A DNA stretch of 64,000 nt from Phycomyces nitens (GCA_022702545.1 JAHRBC010000002.1:1860001-1924000); one strand, 5' to 3'; counted from the first letter of the stretch, positions 13,141 to 24,899 are shown. Translations and numbers: made by a program. Notes: generated from the letters alone by a model not told the origin.

Positions 13141-14225
13141 TATACCAACAGCAACTTGGCTTATGGGTTGATGACTGCCCAGGATTTGACGGTGAAGAAG
13201 CTACCTCTATCCAGGAAATAGTCAGTGTAAGCAGTAACTATTGTAATAATCTAAATGGTTTATAAATATATTTTAACCCACAACGATAAACAGAGCTACA
13301 TGCAAAAATATACTCCATTAAAAGTAGCTACCCATAAGCTATTTTCTCTTGTCATTGAAATGGATCATATCAAAACAAGTGCAGTAAATGCTATCAGACG
13401 ATTGTAAGCTTAAAACTACTTGATAAACTGAATAACTTGATCGACTTTTATATTTATAGGATGGAAAAATTGCCCGTTGTGCAGCCATTAGAAGGATGCA
13501 AAAGTGAGAACGAGCTGTGTAATACTTATGTGGACCCCCTTCTTGACTCTCTTCTTAAGTGACCCTGAAAATGATGTCCATTTACGATGGTAAATAGGCA
13601 ATTATTGCTATTAAACCGCCTCTCATTATCAATTTTTTGTAATAGGACAAACTTGAATGATACCGATAAAGGCTTGGAAAGACCCGATAGCGTTATCTCT
13701 ATCATCATGCGATCAAACTGGGGGAAGAACTTGGGGTACGGAGAAGTGAAGATTGAAGAACCCAGTACCAACAAGTTCATGATCGCTTGGGACTTGTGCC
13801 GCCTTGGACATTTTTCCAAGGACACAATAAATACCACAAGCAACAAGTCTTCCATCTCTTTCCAAGTAAAAGGTAACTTGAGCTAATTAATATCAACTCC
13901 CATTATCTAACCTTTTCAAAAAAAAAAAGGTCATAATATAACCGTATATATAACCACACTGGATGCAGACGGGATTTATACCATGTTTGAACTTGTTCAC
14001 CTACAAATTCCCCAATCAGTGGAGAGCTTGGATCGACTTACAACCAAATCATTACTCAAGAAATTTTAACAAGTGGCACACATGTTTAAAAAAATCAGAC
14101 AACAAAAGAAAGAAGAGTCGAACGAATTCGTTTAGATGAAGCGATATGGACCCGGACTGGCTCAGTTTCGAGAGTTAATATCAGACAAAAAGGATAGAAA
14201 ACGGTCTTGCAAATTGCGGTTTTAA
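13141..14225 (+). pseudogene. decayed member of a multicopy fungal gene family with a PD-(D/E)XK-like motif
   Basis: Exons at 13141-13226, 13294-13403, 13460-13589, 13646-13872 and from 13930 on join with consistent phases. The second half reads PENDVHLRW, then ERPDSVISIIMRSNW, LGYGEVKIEE and, later, GIYTMFELVHLQIPQSVE and a basic C-terminus KKDRKRSCKLRF. The RPD...GEVK spacing matches the PD-(D/E)XK nuclease signature, although fold membership is inferred. The gene is broken: an extra base near 13558 puts a TGA at 13561, a TAA occurs at 14067, and the C-terminal segment (FNKWHTCLKKSDN onward) needs at least two further frame changes. From memory, proteins with this HLRW...RPD...GEVK layout recur in Mucorales genomes, unnamed. 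A related relic lies near 23.1 kb. Confidence 0.65.
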
Positions 14226-14897
14226 GCATTCTCTCATTGTGAAAGTCACGATGAACATCTCTCAGCATACGATAGTTTTAAAAAGGCTTTCAAAGTAAAG
14301 GCAAAAATATATAATTTAACTAGACTTTAAATATAATCTTCAAGATTGAGATGTCAGGGCTGCTGGTGACACGTATGGTACTTGAGTTGGGCAAAGCAAC
14401 TAGTTACGGGACTATTATGAAAAAAAGGACCCTCGAGTTATCTAGTGTTTATAGCCGGGTTACTAGCTAACAACGATTATTCCGATTGGAGGCGTGGCAA
14501 CGAGGGAAAATAGACTACTGTTAAGATCTGTCAAGACAATAGAGCTGCACAAAAGTTTTGGAATGCTTCAAATAATATTTACGACTAGGCGTATGGAAAT
14601 GAGATCAATTGACAAAATATAAAAGTGTTTTTAACGAGGTAAAAAAGTTACCTTATTGTTCTTCATTGAACTTCCTCTCAAATGGCCTCCTCCGCCTCTA
14701 CACTCCTTTACCTACACCTCTTCCAAACTCCACGCCCACGGTCTCATTAGTTTTTATTTTGATATTTTTATTAAAACATTGTGCTTATCAACTAGACATT
14801 TTTAATATACTAAAATGGATCATTCTGATGCTAAAATTACTTTTTATTTTTGTAGTTTTTTATTACTTGCTCTTTCTTTACTTTAAGTTTTACCAAG
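14226..14897. other. left flank of the PIF/Harbinger transposase
   Basis: No supported gene. A 117-codon frame starting at 14609 overlaps the transposase start in another frame and was not called. The region should contain the left terminal repeat and promoter of the element; I could not match a terminal inverted repeat with the right flank by eye. Confidence 0.4.
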
Positions 14898-16507
14898 ATG
14901 AACAACAACAACAACATTGCTCGCTCCGACTCGGTTACTTTGCACCAAACTCTGCGTCATGATCAACAACAAGACATGGAATCAGACAATGAAGCCGTGA
15001 TGAAGAAAATAAACGCCCTCACTGGCACTCTCAATGACCTTGTCTTCAAACACTATGACATGACAATTTCCCGAAGCAATCAGATGCTGGATAAATTTGA
15101 GTCTCTCTTCTTCCTTGGGTCACCATTATACATTGAAGAAAAACAACAAAACCTGCCATTTGGCCGATACAAAAATAATTGGTGGGTTCATCATCATGCC
15201 AACCTTGACAATGGCACTGGTCCCAATAGCTTCCGGGCTCACTACCGTGTTAACATGGAGACATTTGACTTGATTGTTCACGCATTGGAGAGTGGCCATA
15301 CCTTTGAAGCTGAAAATGAGGAGAATGGTTCCAGCTACCCCGTGCGAAAGCTAGTCGCTCTTGTCCTCTGGAGGTTGAGTAACACTCATTTTGGATATCG
15401 GCTGGCATATGAGAAGTTTGGCATTAGCCAAGCTTCTTACCACCGGTTCACAGAGCTGTTCGTGGATAGCCTGATTGAAAATCTTTTAGGAGAGATGATC
15501 ATATGGCCAAAGACAGTTGAGAGATCCCAAAAGATCATGGCAGGGTTCGCAGCCCCTTCATGGCAAACGGGCAACAGGAACTTGAGTGGGTGCGTTGGGG
15601 TAGTTGACAGGAAGCTCGTAGTGATCCCGAATCCATCCGCCTCTGACAGAAAATGGGCTGACAGACATGGAAATTTGACCATATCTCTCATGGCAATCTA
15701 TGACCACAAGAAGAGGTTCACAAAAATGAATATTGGTCATTCAGGTAAGCAATATTGAGTAATATCAATACTATCAGTATTAACAAGACTGTTATACTTA
15801 GGCAAACACAACGACGCTTATGTCTTCAAAGAGAGTGATCTGTACAGAAATATGATTGCTTCCCCGAACGTTCTCTTTCCTGAGCCTAGCTCATACATTG
15901 TTGGAGGTACTTTATATTTCTTTAATATTTTCAAACAAAACTAATTGAATATTTTTACTATGATAGGCCAAGGATACCCTATCCTTAGACACTGTCTGAC
16001 CCCCTACCACCGTTCTGTCAATCCCACCAGTGAAGAACTGGCCTTCAATAAGGCCCATTCTTCCACAAGACTCGTTACTGAGAACGCCTTTGGTCTACTG
16101 GTTAGCCAATGGCGGTTTATGTTCAAGAATATACATGTAATGGACGCAGAACGGATGGTAAATGTCCTCACTGCTTGCTGCGTTTTGCACAACATGTCCA
16201 TTAACTTTGGTGGTGCCAACGAGTGCTTTGAGGAGTTTACTGAAGGTGTCCTCAACGCTGAACATTCCCAAAGCATTATGGCTTGGTATATGCAAGCCAA
16301 CAATGTTGATGGCATCAGCCTCACCATCCTCGACCCTCCAAAATACTATCAAAGACCATCAAAGTCTAGTCTCTCTGTGGCTGGAAGGCAAAGAAGGGAT
16401 GAAGTAAAGGACTCTCCAGTAAAACTTTTTTTTCTCTTTAAAAAAATATTGATATACCTTGAAATAAGTTTTGGTTTGTTTTATAGAGATTTGATGAGAT
16501 AAAATAA
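14898..16507 (+). mobile_element. PIF/Harbinger transposase gene, coding frame intact but catalytic Asp apparently lost
   Basis: Four exons with clean splice sites (introns starting at 15745, 15906 and about 16420) encode a DDE_4-type transposase of about 450 aa. Seen: NFRAHYRVNMETFD-like start of the domain (positions near 15230), helical segment KLVALVLWRLSNTHFGYR, first catalytic Asp in GCVGVVDRKLVVIP, KHNDAYVFKESDLYRNM, then YIVGGQGYPILRHCLTPYH, and the Glu in STRLVTENAFGLLVSQWR. In family members the second Asp sits in a GDS-A/G-YP motif; here the aligned residues are GGQGYP, so that Asp is missing. The frame is otherwise undamaged, ending RFDEIK if the last intron is used. Together with the convergent second ORF this is a typical two-gene Harbinger element, probably no longer able to cut by itself. 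Confidence 0.85.
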
Positions 16508-16548
16508 GAAAAGGTAAGGTATAAAAGAAGAAAAGAAAAACACTTTAT

Positions 16549-17457
16549 TTATGCGTTATTCGCAGAGGAGGAAGACTGGGTGATGGCATCTATGTACGAG
16601 GTTTGCAATTTATTTATTTGCTGCAATCTTTGGCAGTTTTCTTTCTCTTCTTGCTCCTTTTTCTTTTTCTCTCATCTTCTCTCTCGGCTAATTCTTTCAA
16701 GCTCGGCTGCCTGAAAAGCTTCACGGTTTTGGCTCCACACCTCTTCTACGCTCTAGCTAATCAACTCCTTTACATAACCCACTTCCAGGATTCCAGATTA
16801 CTCAACTCTGTTGTTTTATGTCCTTCCGTCGAGGTTATCCAAGAATCCCTGCAAAATCTCGTCCATGCTCACATTTATATGACCTCCTGTCAATACTGAT
16901 GTTGCTGCTGGTACGGATAGTTGGTACATGTGTTGGCTCAAATGAAGATACTTGATAAAGTCGCACCTCTCTGAGAAATTTAGGGCTTTCGAGGTAAGTG
17001 GTGCTGTAGGAGCAACCATCAGATTGCAAGGTGTGGATAACATAACGGGAAATACCATCTCTTATACAACCTGTCTCAAAAAAATAATAATGAGGAAGGA
17101 CAGAAGCTTGGATCACCCAACGTGATATCCTTCATTTCATCAAAAATGTTGATATCTTGATTGGGGTGGTGGACCGCCAGATCCAGTTCGTCTTATTTCT
17201 GCAGCAACCTTGCATAAAGTCATCTTGATCCTCTCGAACTTGTCCTTGACATACTAGACATTTTTGTGCCTTTGTGCAAAAGCTCGTCCTGATTGAGTTG
17301 CTGCATACTGAATTATATTAGGATTATTGCAGAATTCACGGTGCAATGAATTCCACAAGGCGAAATTTCGAGGATTGTCTACTGCAGCATACTTGGAGTA
17401 AAAGTCTGTTTCGATTATTAACCGAAAAAAAGGACCTTCTCTGTTGCAATCTCCCAT
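16549..17457 (-). pseudogene. second ORF of the PIF/Harbinger element (SANT/Myb-like DNA-binding protein), decayed
   Basis: On the opposite strand, converging on the transposase with about 40 bp between stops. The N-terminal part (NFALWNSLHREFCNNPNIIQ, then YVKDKFERIKMTLCKVAAEI and RRTGSGGPPPQ) has the SANT/Myb-like pattern of Harbinger accessory proteins, which bind the element ends and import the transposase. An in-frame TAG at 17254, a frameshift after GGPPPQ and another stop in the coiled-coil C-terminus (EEVWSQNREAFQAAELERI ... QEEKENCQRLQQINKL) show decay. The protein would end at 16549. Confidence 0.68.
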
Positions 17458-19122
17458 TATTGTCTTCGATTGAAAGGAATATTCAAGGCTTCATCATCAT
17501 TGTCAAGTCAATCTTGAGATTCCACAGTATTACTGTTGAGACTAAAGGTATGGGTCTCGTACGTGTTATGGTTCATTGTTATTTAGAATATTTGAAATAT
17601 TATTGAATAGATTGGTAAGCAGATGATAAAAAACAACAACAAGTAGAATACAAGGTAGTAATAATAAAAGCCGTAAAGATAAACGATGTAACATGTTAGT
17701 TTAGCAATTATATTTTGGATAAATGGCTGATTTTATTGGCCAAAACATTTCTTCTGTGCCCATTGTCTTTTTTTAAAAAAGCTGTGCTAAATATTTCCTT
17801 TAGCCCGGGCAATTTTAGGCTTTTATTTGGAAAGATTCTTACTTGATCTAGTTTTATAACTGCTATAATAAGCAATTTAATTACTAAATTAGTAAAACGC
17901 CATTTGTACCTTCCATTTTTAAGAATTGGCCCACCATACAGCGAAGATGGCCGCAAGTCAAATTTGAAAGATTCTTGGCTTGTTAACGAAACTCTCCAAC
18001 GATCTATGTATTATTTCTCTGTTTAGAAAGGCTCAGAAATTACTTTTATCTTTTATTTTATTTTGTTCTAGCCTTTAACCCTTTAACCTCATTTCCAAAG
18101 GAAAAAATAAATCGGATGGAAATGGCTATTATATACGCCTTGATCGATTCAATTGGCGAGCTATAAAGAAATATGATTAATGATAAAAATAGACTTGTAA
18201 TGGTTAATGAATAAAGAACTATAGCCAAGTATACACACAATTATATATATATATATACTATTATTATTGTTATTGTTATTATTAGGCAGGGAGAATTATC
18301 ATCGACATTATAATTCTATAGTAAGCGCGATCGAGGGACTGCCCGGAAGATCATTTTCCCTAATGTTTTACCCAAAACCTTCAAGGCTCCTTTTTTATTG
18401 TAGCCAGGTGAGGGCAAAAGGGCTGTTTTGAGCCACCCATACAAAGCATTGTAGTTCAAGGCTAGTTTGGGGTTTGTGCTCAATATGCCTTGTTGACAAT
18501 GAATAGAAATGCAGTGAATGGATTTCCAAGTAAAGAGTGTCTAGACTCCATATTAGAGAATACGATTACAATAGATTGGAAGCTCAACCATATTTGGCAT
18601 TTATCTGCCATCTTTGTAACACATATACACATACTATATATATAATATATATATCTGTACATACACACATCTTTTTCTTGTCTGACAGTGATGAGGATCG
18701 CCCTGTGGCTGTATCTCAAAAAGCCAAACGGGCAAGTCTGATCCATGCTGTTTCTCTGGTATGGCAAGAATAAAGCAAGACAAACAATGGCCCCTGTAGA
18801 AGGAATGGAACCGTGTGTTTTTAATGCATCTCTTAAAAATACTTCTTTGGACCATTTAATCTTTGTTTAAACAAGAATCAATCAATTTCTGAGCGCCCTG
18901 TCGAGCAGAAAGGAGAAAGGCGGGATGCTGAATGATAAGGCGGCGGTCACTAGGCAACCCCATTTTAAGCGCGTGACACTTCCCACCTTATGGCCCACGC
19001 AACATTCTTCTTTTTTTTTTATAAAAAAAATATACAATTATTTATTTAAAAATCACAGCATAGTAGTAACCATAGCAACTCTCTTGCCTACGTTGGCTTG
19101 CTCTGTGATCAAGTCAACAAGC
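17458..19122. other. right flank of the transposon and Lst7 promoter region
   Basis: Mostly AT-rich with (AT)n and (TTA)n tracts near 18240-18290 and 18630-18655. Minus frame 17708-17956 and plus frame 18537-18773 show no recognised domain and are interrupted by low-complexity DNA. The stretch from about 18925 is the leader of the Lst7 gene. Confidence 0.4.
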
Positions 19123-20535
19123 ATGAATGCGCTCGTAGCCCTCCTACACTTTTGCGAAGTGCATGGTCCATGCGTTGTCTTTTGTACGCAGGCAATCCAT
19201 AGACCAGATCTCCCCCATGATTTAGACGCAATGCTCACCATCCCGACCCTGAAAGAGAAATCCACAGACCATTCAACCATACCCCATCTCCAACCCTCGG
19301 CCTCCTTGTCCTCTACCCTGTCTATAACCGAACTCCACACATCCCCCAACAGTAATCCCTCTCCCCGTCTCCAGTCTCCACCATCCATATCCTCATTACG
19401 CAAGGTCCCCTGCTCAATAACCTCTTCCACAAAGGGATTTCCAACCTCTCTTCGTGATCATCCATTATCTGGACAATCATCCACTTGTGCCGCATGCACA
19501 GCCCAAATGCCAATGATCACAACCAAAGAACATTGCGGACCCCAAGAAGCCAAATCGCTTCTGACTCGCGATGAAGAAGATCCCTCGGTGAGTTATATAG
19601 GCAGCAAAGCGCCACAACAGCTCCACCTCTACAAAGCTGTCAGACTTGCCTGTGTACGAAGGTATATTGACTGTCGTGATAAATAAACGGTGTTTAATAG
19701 CCGTATTTAGTTTGACAACAGAGTTTTGTCCTGGAAGAGATGGACCGGTGTTGTTTGGTGATGATGAGAATGGCTATGTGATGAGTTATATGTTCAAACT
19801 GAGAGACTCTCAGGCAAGAGGAGAGGTCCGGTTCTATTCTCTGATGATGTTGATGACAGATCGTGTATATCTAATCTCATGTTGGCCATTTCTGGTCAGG
19901 TACGACGCCAATTAAAGAAACATAAATGAAAACGGCTGGCTTCAATTTGTATTGACTAGCCCCATTTTACAATCTTATAGTGCCTTTAGATCCATGGCAA
20001 TCAACCTTCAAGAACGAGCGGACGCCATCTTCCAGAACGAAAAGGAGAGTCGCGAACGACAGCCAGTCTTTCACACAATGGCAAACAATCGACGGGTTGC
20101 ACCAATGTCACAAGGTGAGAAAATAATTAGGATCATCAAGGACATTTGCTAATATCTTTTGTATTTTTAAAAAAAAAGATCAATTCTTTAGACGTCGAAG
20201 CAACACTTCACTTAGGTCGCTGGTCGACCTCTTGAGTATTAAAGTAAGTCAATAGGCGTATAATGACTTGGTTATTTATTTGATACCATAGGATATATAT
20301 GCTCAAATACATGCCCAGTTCAGCTACATTCTCAAATTATCTTCAAGAAAGCGCATGGAAAAGGTTTCACCTGGAAGAAGTGCTGGTCCTGCTTATCTAA
20401 AGATGGTCAGTATAATACTGGGCTGGTATCATCATATTCTAATACAACATCTTTATCTTATAGCGTGCTGAATATCTTGCAAAGAAGAATCGACAACATG
20501 AAGGAGCAATGGAAGATACCCAACCTTGTCCATAA
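19123..20535 (+). CDS. LST7: folliculin-family protein (Lst7-like)
   Basis: Six exons (19123-19661, 19711-19899, 19981-20114, 20179-20243, 20292-20405, 20464-20535) give 370 aa. The start was chosen at MNALVALLHFCEVHGPCVVF, the conserved beginning of folliculin/Lst7; the longer upstream frame is leader. After a Ser/Pro-rich insert come the longin-domain landmarks: ACVRSLTTEFCPGRDGP, FGDDENGYVMSY, LRDSQARGEVRFYSLMML, DRVYLISCWPFLV, and a last segment SLRSLVDLLSIKDIYAQIHA. The Arg in the D-S-x-A-R-G motif is at the position of the folliculin GAP arginine finger (from memory of FLCN structures). There is no DENN half, so the protein is Lst7-like rather than full FLCN. Lst7 with Lst4 acts as a GAP for Gtr2-type Rag GTPases at the vacuole in amino-acid signalling to TORC1. 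Confidence 0.92.
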
Positions 20536-20847
20536 CCATTCTCTCTATAAAATCTTTTTTTTATGATTACTTTCATATATATACACCCTCACATAACTAC
20601 ACACATTATTAATTCCTTTCCTGTTGCTATTTTTTCATTTTCATTTTAACTTAGAAGATATATATTTTATATATGTATATATATAAAAATGAAGATTCAA
20701 TAGAAGAATAGCTTAAAGTCTAATGCGTCAAAAGGAGCCGGCTATTTGCACGTCCTGACGTCTGTTAATCTGCTGACCTTTTTGTGGTGCTTTTAAAATC
20801 AATGCCATTTTCATTTCTTTCTATATTTTCTCACTTTACTATCAAAC
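20536..20847. promoter_or_regulatory. intergenic between Lst7 and the CREG-like gene
   Basis: About 310 bp between two genes on the same strand. It carries the 3' end of Lst7, a (TA)-rich tract near 20660-20690, and the promoter and leader of the CREG-like gene. No specific site recognised. Confidence 0.4.
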
Positions 20848-21684
20848 ATGCTAGTATATCTAAAGGCTTGGTTAGCAGTGCTCTTGGTAGTTGCCCTTGA
20901 CCCCATTAGAGCAGAGGATTCTTTCCAGGACGTCACCACGGCTGCCAGTCTTGCCCGTAGAGTTCTTGAGGATGCCAACATGGGAACACTTGCTACTGTC
21001 ATAAGCCCTTATGTGCAATATAACTACACTGGTAAATATGCTGTTTGCATAGCTTGTTTTAATATCTGCAAAACACAGATCTTCCATTTGCCCTCTTGGA
21101 GTATTACAGCGTCCAGTGCTCTGGCAACGGAGACCCCTTGCTCTTCATGTCAGATCTTGAGGTGAGTATTAAAGCAATCTACAGAGTCAATGAAACATAA
21201 AACCTAAAGAGGCTCTGTAGGTGAATGCAAAGAACATGCACCGTGAGCCAAGAGTGTCTCTTTCGGTCAGAGCTCTACAAGACTACAACCCCGGAGGCAG
21301 CCAGTCGCCTATTCAGCAGCCTCGTTTCTCACTGCTGGGAGAGATTGAGCCTGTTCCAGAATCCAAGGCAAGTTGAATGTGTTGATGCTCAAACTGTTAC
21401 ACTAACAGGATTCCAAAACGTAATAGTATAACATTGCCCTGTCATGCTTCTTGGCCGTCCACCCAGAAGCAGCTCCATGGTGAGTAGAGGTTAAATTGAG
21501 ATTCTGTCTTGTATTGAACCTTTTTAATAGGCAAAAGTTCCATGACTTTAAGTTTTACAAGTTAAAGGTCAAGGCAATCTACTATGTTGGAGGCTATGGG
21601 GGGTTAAACTATATTGGCTGGATTCCTCTGTCGATATATCAGGAAGCACAGCCTGAAGCACGCCTGAAACTCCAAATTCCATAG
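20848..21684 (+). CDS. secreted CREG-like protein (FMN-binding split-barrel fold)
   Basis: Five exons (20848-21031, 21079-21161, 21221-21367, 21427-21479, 21531-21684) give 206 aa. It begins with a signal peptide (LKAWLAVLLVVALDPIRAE), then ASLARRVLEDANMGTLATV, the first strand region of the CREG/pyridoxamine-oxidase-like barrel, DPLLFMSDLE, PRVSLSVRALQDYNPGG, CFLAVHPEAAPW, and the closing motif VGGYGGLNYIGWIPL, all typical of CREG1-type glycoproteins. In animals CREG1 is an endolysosomal or secreted glycoprotein; the family usually lacks flavin enzyme activity. One potential N-glycosylation site (NYTD) is visible. The third intron starts with GC (AAG|GCAAGT) rather than GT. The role in fungi is unknown; vacuolar or secreted location is inferred from the signal peptide. 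Confidence 0.88.
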
Positions 21685-23106
21685 TAAAATAGGCACAAGA
21701 GGTATTATATATATATGCATATATATATCTTGTAAGAACTTCATGGCTTCTATAATTTATCAGAGCTATATTGAATCTGATGCTGCATTTAAAGTTTGTT
21801 ACAAATATAGAGGTTATAAATCCTCAAAAGAACCTTGATAGGAAATACTGTTTCATATTTTAAAGTCCAGTATAATCACATACCTATAACATTTATAATT
21901 TTCACAAGGTAAAATCACCTTTAATGTCTGGAAATGTAATTGGATGGTTTAAATATACATATATGTGCAAATGATTAAGCTTGTTAGTTAATCTTGATAC
22001 TGTCAATGATTAAAATTAGTCAATTAGTACCAACTTGTTGAAGAAACTCTTGTGCGCCCCAGCAGAAACAGTCGATTTAAAAAAAAACACAAAAAAAAAG
22101 ATCAAATGAACCAAATGCACATTAGGAGTGCTTGGATATTCTAACGTGATGTATCTATTGTTTGGGGAATAAGAGCTTGTACAGCTGACAAACCACCAAG
22201 AACAACAGCCGTTTAGGTAATTTCTCCAGAGATAAAGCCATTTATCGTATTATCCAACTGTATGAGATTGATAATCCTAGTGTGCTGAATTATCAAACAT
22301 AAACTATTAGTAATTCCTCGAGGATTGTTTGCAAAGAGTTTTGTAACACCCCATTATTTTACTTAATTAAAAATTCACAATGGTATGCAATAATGCAAAA
22401 CCTTGTCCTCTTACCTTTTGGGCCATGTGTTTAGAATCACACTGTAAAGAAGACCATGGTATTCGTGAGTGTGCGACTGGGCTGTTTCTATAGTGTTCGA
22501 CGGTCAGCAGATTAGTAATAGCCATACACTCTTTCCAGGAACATTTTGTTCATTTCCTAATTAAAAGGATATGTGGAACCAAAGGGCAGCTTCTTCTAGC
22601 CGTCAATATAAGTTTTCCCATATAGCCAATGTTTTGTGCATGACCAAGGCGCAAAAGCATTATGTTTTTTATAAAGTGATGTCGTATCAGACAAGAATGT
22701 TACAAGGTGCATGTCCTTTACTCTGATTTATCTCCACCGACTTTATGGCCATTATTGACGTTGATTCTGCAATCGACGCGAAATATATGAGCCCAAAGCA
22801 AGCCATACTTTAACTTCTTTTTTTTTGGTACTGGCCTCAAAGTAAAGTATTTATGGGCAAATGTAATAAAAGGCATTGCTGGTATGTATATTTTGTGTTT
22901 GACGTTTGTTTAATATTCATTAGTTTATTTATCTTTGGGGTTTATTATTACCCTGCATCTATAGGATTATCAATATACCACAAAACCCTCTGGCAGACAA
23001 GGGGTCAGTTGGTGAGGTCGACTTGCAAATACGCTTCTATAATACTTTTCTTGTGTCAATTATTGCAAATGTCACCAAGAAAATTCTATTGAGCTGACCA
23101 AACAAA
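21685..23106. other. AT-rich intergenic region, weak coding relics
   Basis: No intact gene. Near 22220-22310 a short open stretch (FSRDKAIYRIIQLYE) resembles a transposase helix-turn-helix but cannot be confirmed. The last part leads into the second relic of the PD-(D/E)XK-like family. Confidence 0.35.
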
Positions 23107-23550
23107 GTGGAGAAAACTGTGCTCCAAACACGGCCCGATTTTATCGCCTCTACCCTCGTCCAGCTCAAGTTTGGCACGTCCTTGGGTCATGGTAGAGTGA
23201 AGCCTAGAAACGACAGCACAACCATCCAATCACTTTGTGTCGACACAATAGAGCTTGTTGTTTTGTCAAGGAATGCCACCCAACTATCTCTTCAAGTCAA
23301 TGGTAAGATTCATCAGAAAGAATAATACGAGCGGAATGCGTATACTTGACCAGCATTTATAGACCATGTTGGAGATTTGCCGATTTAATATGCCAAGCTC
23401 TTTGGCATCACTTTATTCGTTTTATAACTCAAAGGACCCGAGTGCGCTACTCTCTAGACCGCAGAAAATGACCATCTTGATTTTTAGAATGTGGCAACCC
23501 ATTGTCTTTGCTTGGCCCAAAATGTTTCCAGAGAGTGTATTCTATTGATA
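23107..23550 (+). pseudogene. second relic of the PD-(D/E)XK-like multicopy family
   Basis: The stretch reads RPDFIASTLVQLKFG, TSLGHGRVKPRNDS and, after about 35 residues, LSLQVNG at a splice-like GTAAGA, then (from about 23363) TMLEICRFNMPSSLASLYSF. These match, in the same order, RPDSVISIIMRSNWG, LGYGEVKIEE, ISFQVKG and YTMFELVHLQIPQSVE of the relic at 13.1-14.2 kb. Here the catalytic-type Glu of GEVK is replaced (GRVK), and stops interrupt the frame. Same strand as the first copy. Degenerate. Confidence 0.6.
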
Positions 23551-24338
23551 ATTATTACCTGTGTGATTATATAGAATATTACAAATCTACAACGACTTGC
23601 ATTTTTAACATGGTGTAAAAATGCATAAAAATCATAAATCAGGGCTGTGTTTTTTATATAAACACTGTTAAAACACTAAAATATATACAATTGAGATCAC
23701 ATTTTGTAAGCCCATGCTGATGGCATTGACCGAGTCTATAGGTACACACACATATATACATATATGTATATATATGTATTTATATGTTTGGCTCTAAAAA
23801 TGGACAAATGAATATTTTTAAATAAATAAATTGTCGCATAGGCCAAACGGGGAATTTATATATTTTTTATATAAACTTGATACAAGGCAGAAAAATAAAT
23901 TGGTTGTGGAATGCCACTCCAAAAAGTTCAGATTGTAAATGATATTCTGGTAAATCATAAAGATAAGAGGTTACCCAAACCAATTTGAGTGCAAACTAGA
24001 GAGGTACACAATGCATTGGTTTAGGCAATTGAATTATAAACCAATCTATTGGTCTAAAGCATATATATTTTGTGTCTCATTCATCAAAGAAAATAGCAGA
24101 TTCCATAAACTTGGAAGACACCCTGACTTATTACACGGATATTTGATGTTTATAAATCATCTAGTGTCACCTCATAAGGTGCTAAAGATGTTTACCATTA
24201 GTTCAAGACCTTGGTTTGCAGTTCGTCATAAAGACGTAACAAGCCCTTGCTATTTAAGTGGCCGATTCTTGAAGTCAAGCTAAATTCATACGCCTCTCTT
24301 TTCTCTCTCTTTTTTTTTACATCATTTACCAATTGACA
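23551..24338. other. intergenic, low complexity
   Basis: AT-rich with ATATGTATATATGT-type repeats near 23750-23785 and a palindromic TTTTATATAAA stretch near 23860. No supported gene; a 90-codon frame at 24011 has no recognisable features. The end contains the pyrimidine-rich leader of the RPEL gene. Confidence 0.4.
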
Positions 24339-24899
24339 ATGTGTAAGTAGAGACGGGTTTGGTCAGTGCACTCTAATGTAACCTTTTTAGCCAAACAAGA
24401 AGAACTCGATTCCAAATTATCCAATCGCCCAGAGCTCCAGGAGCTTGTGGACAGAAATATCATCAAAGGTAATCGACAATCGATATCCATATATATATAT
24501 TCTTACATGCCCAAGATCCCACAAGATTTGCTCCGGCTATCCAGAAGCAAGTAGACGATCTTGCCCGACAACACATTGAAGACAGTCTTCGGCACAAGAT
24601 TGATAGTCGTCCTACACGCGATGAACTGGTTGAAAACAATATCCTCAAAGGTAATGGGTCGGTTGATTCTACAGCGACTGATGAAGCAGCAGATTCTAGT
24701 GTGGCACCTGCATTACAGCAATCTCAGGCTGCTCTGGAAAAGAGTCAGTTGCAAGACAAGATGGAGCACAAGATTCATGACCGACCAGATCCTGCTCTTT
24801 TGGTGGAGCACGGTATTTTGAAAGGTAAAAACAAATCGACAATTATATCAAGTCCATTGACATTGGGAAACTCTTGTAGGAAACGATGTCCCTCAATAA
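24339..24899 (+). CDS. three-RPEL-repeat protein (putative G-actin-binding)
   Basis: Four exons (24339-24342, 24391-24468, 24516-24824, 24880-24899) give 136 aa. The first exon holds only ATG plus one base, so the coding start is easily missed. Three RPEL-type repeats are visible: LDSKLSNRPELQELVDRNII, LRHKIDSRPTRDELVENNIL and MEHKIHDRPDPALLVEHGIL, each followed by KG or KD, with a Thr/Ala/Gln-rich spacer between the second and third. RPEL motifs in animal MRTF and Phactr proteins bind monomeric actin. The protein has no SAP, bZIP or phosphatase-binding segment, so it is a minimal RPEL protein; sensing of G-actin is inference. It converges on the AT-hook gene with about 145 bp between stops. 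Confidence 0.88.

Noticed and set aside
14609..14962. 117-codon frame overlapping the Harbinger start
   Set aside because: It overlaps the transposase in another frame, and most of it is hydrophobic, AT-driven translation.
18537..18773. 78-codon plus frame with a microsatellite in the middle
   Set aside because: The frame runs through an AT repeat and its two halves show no family similarity; possible chance or old relic.
24011..24283. 90-codon plus frame before the RPEL gene
   Set aside because: Low-complexity, no similarity, and the leader of the RPEL gene follows directly.
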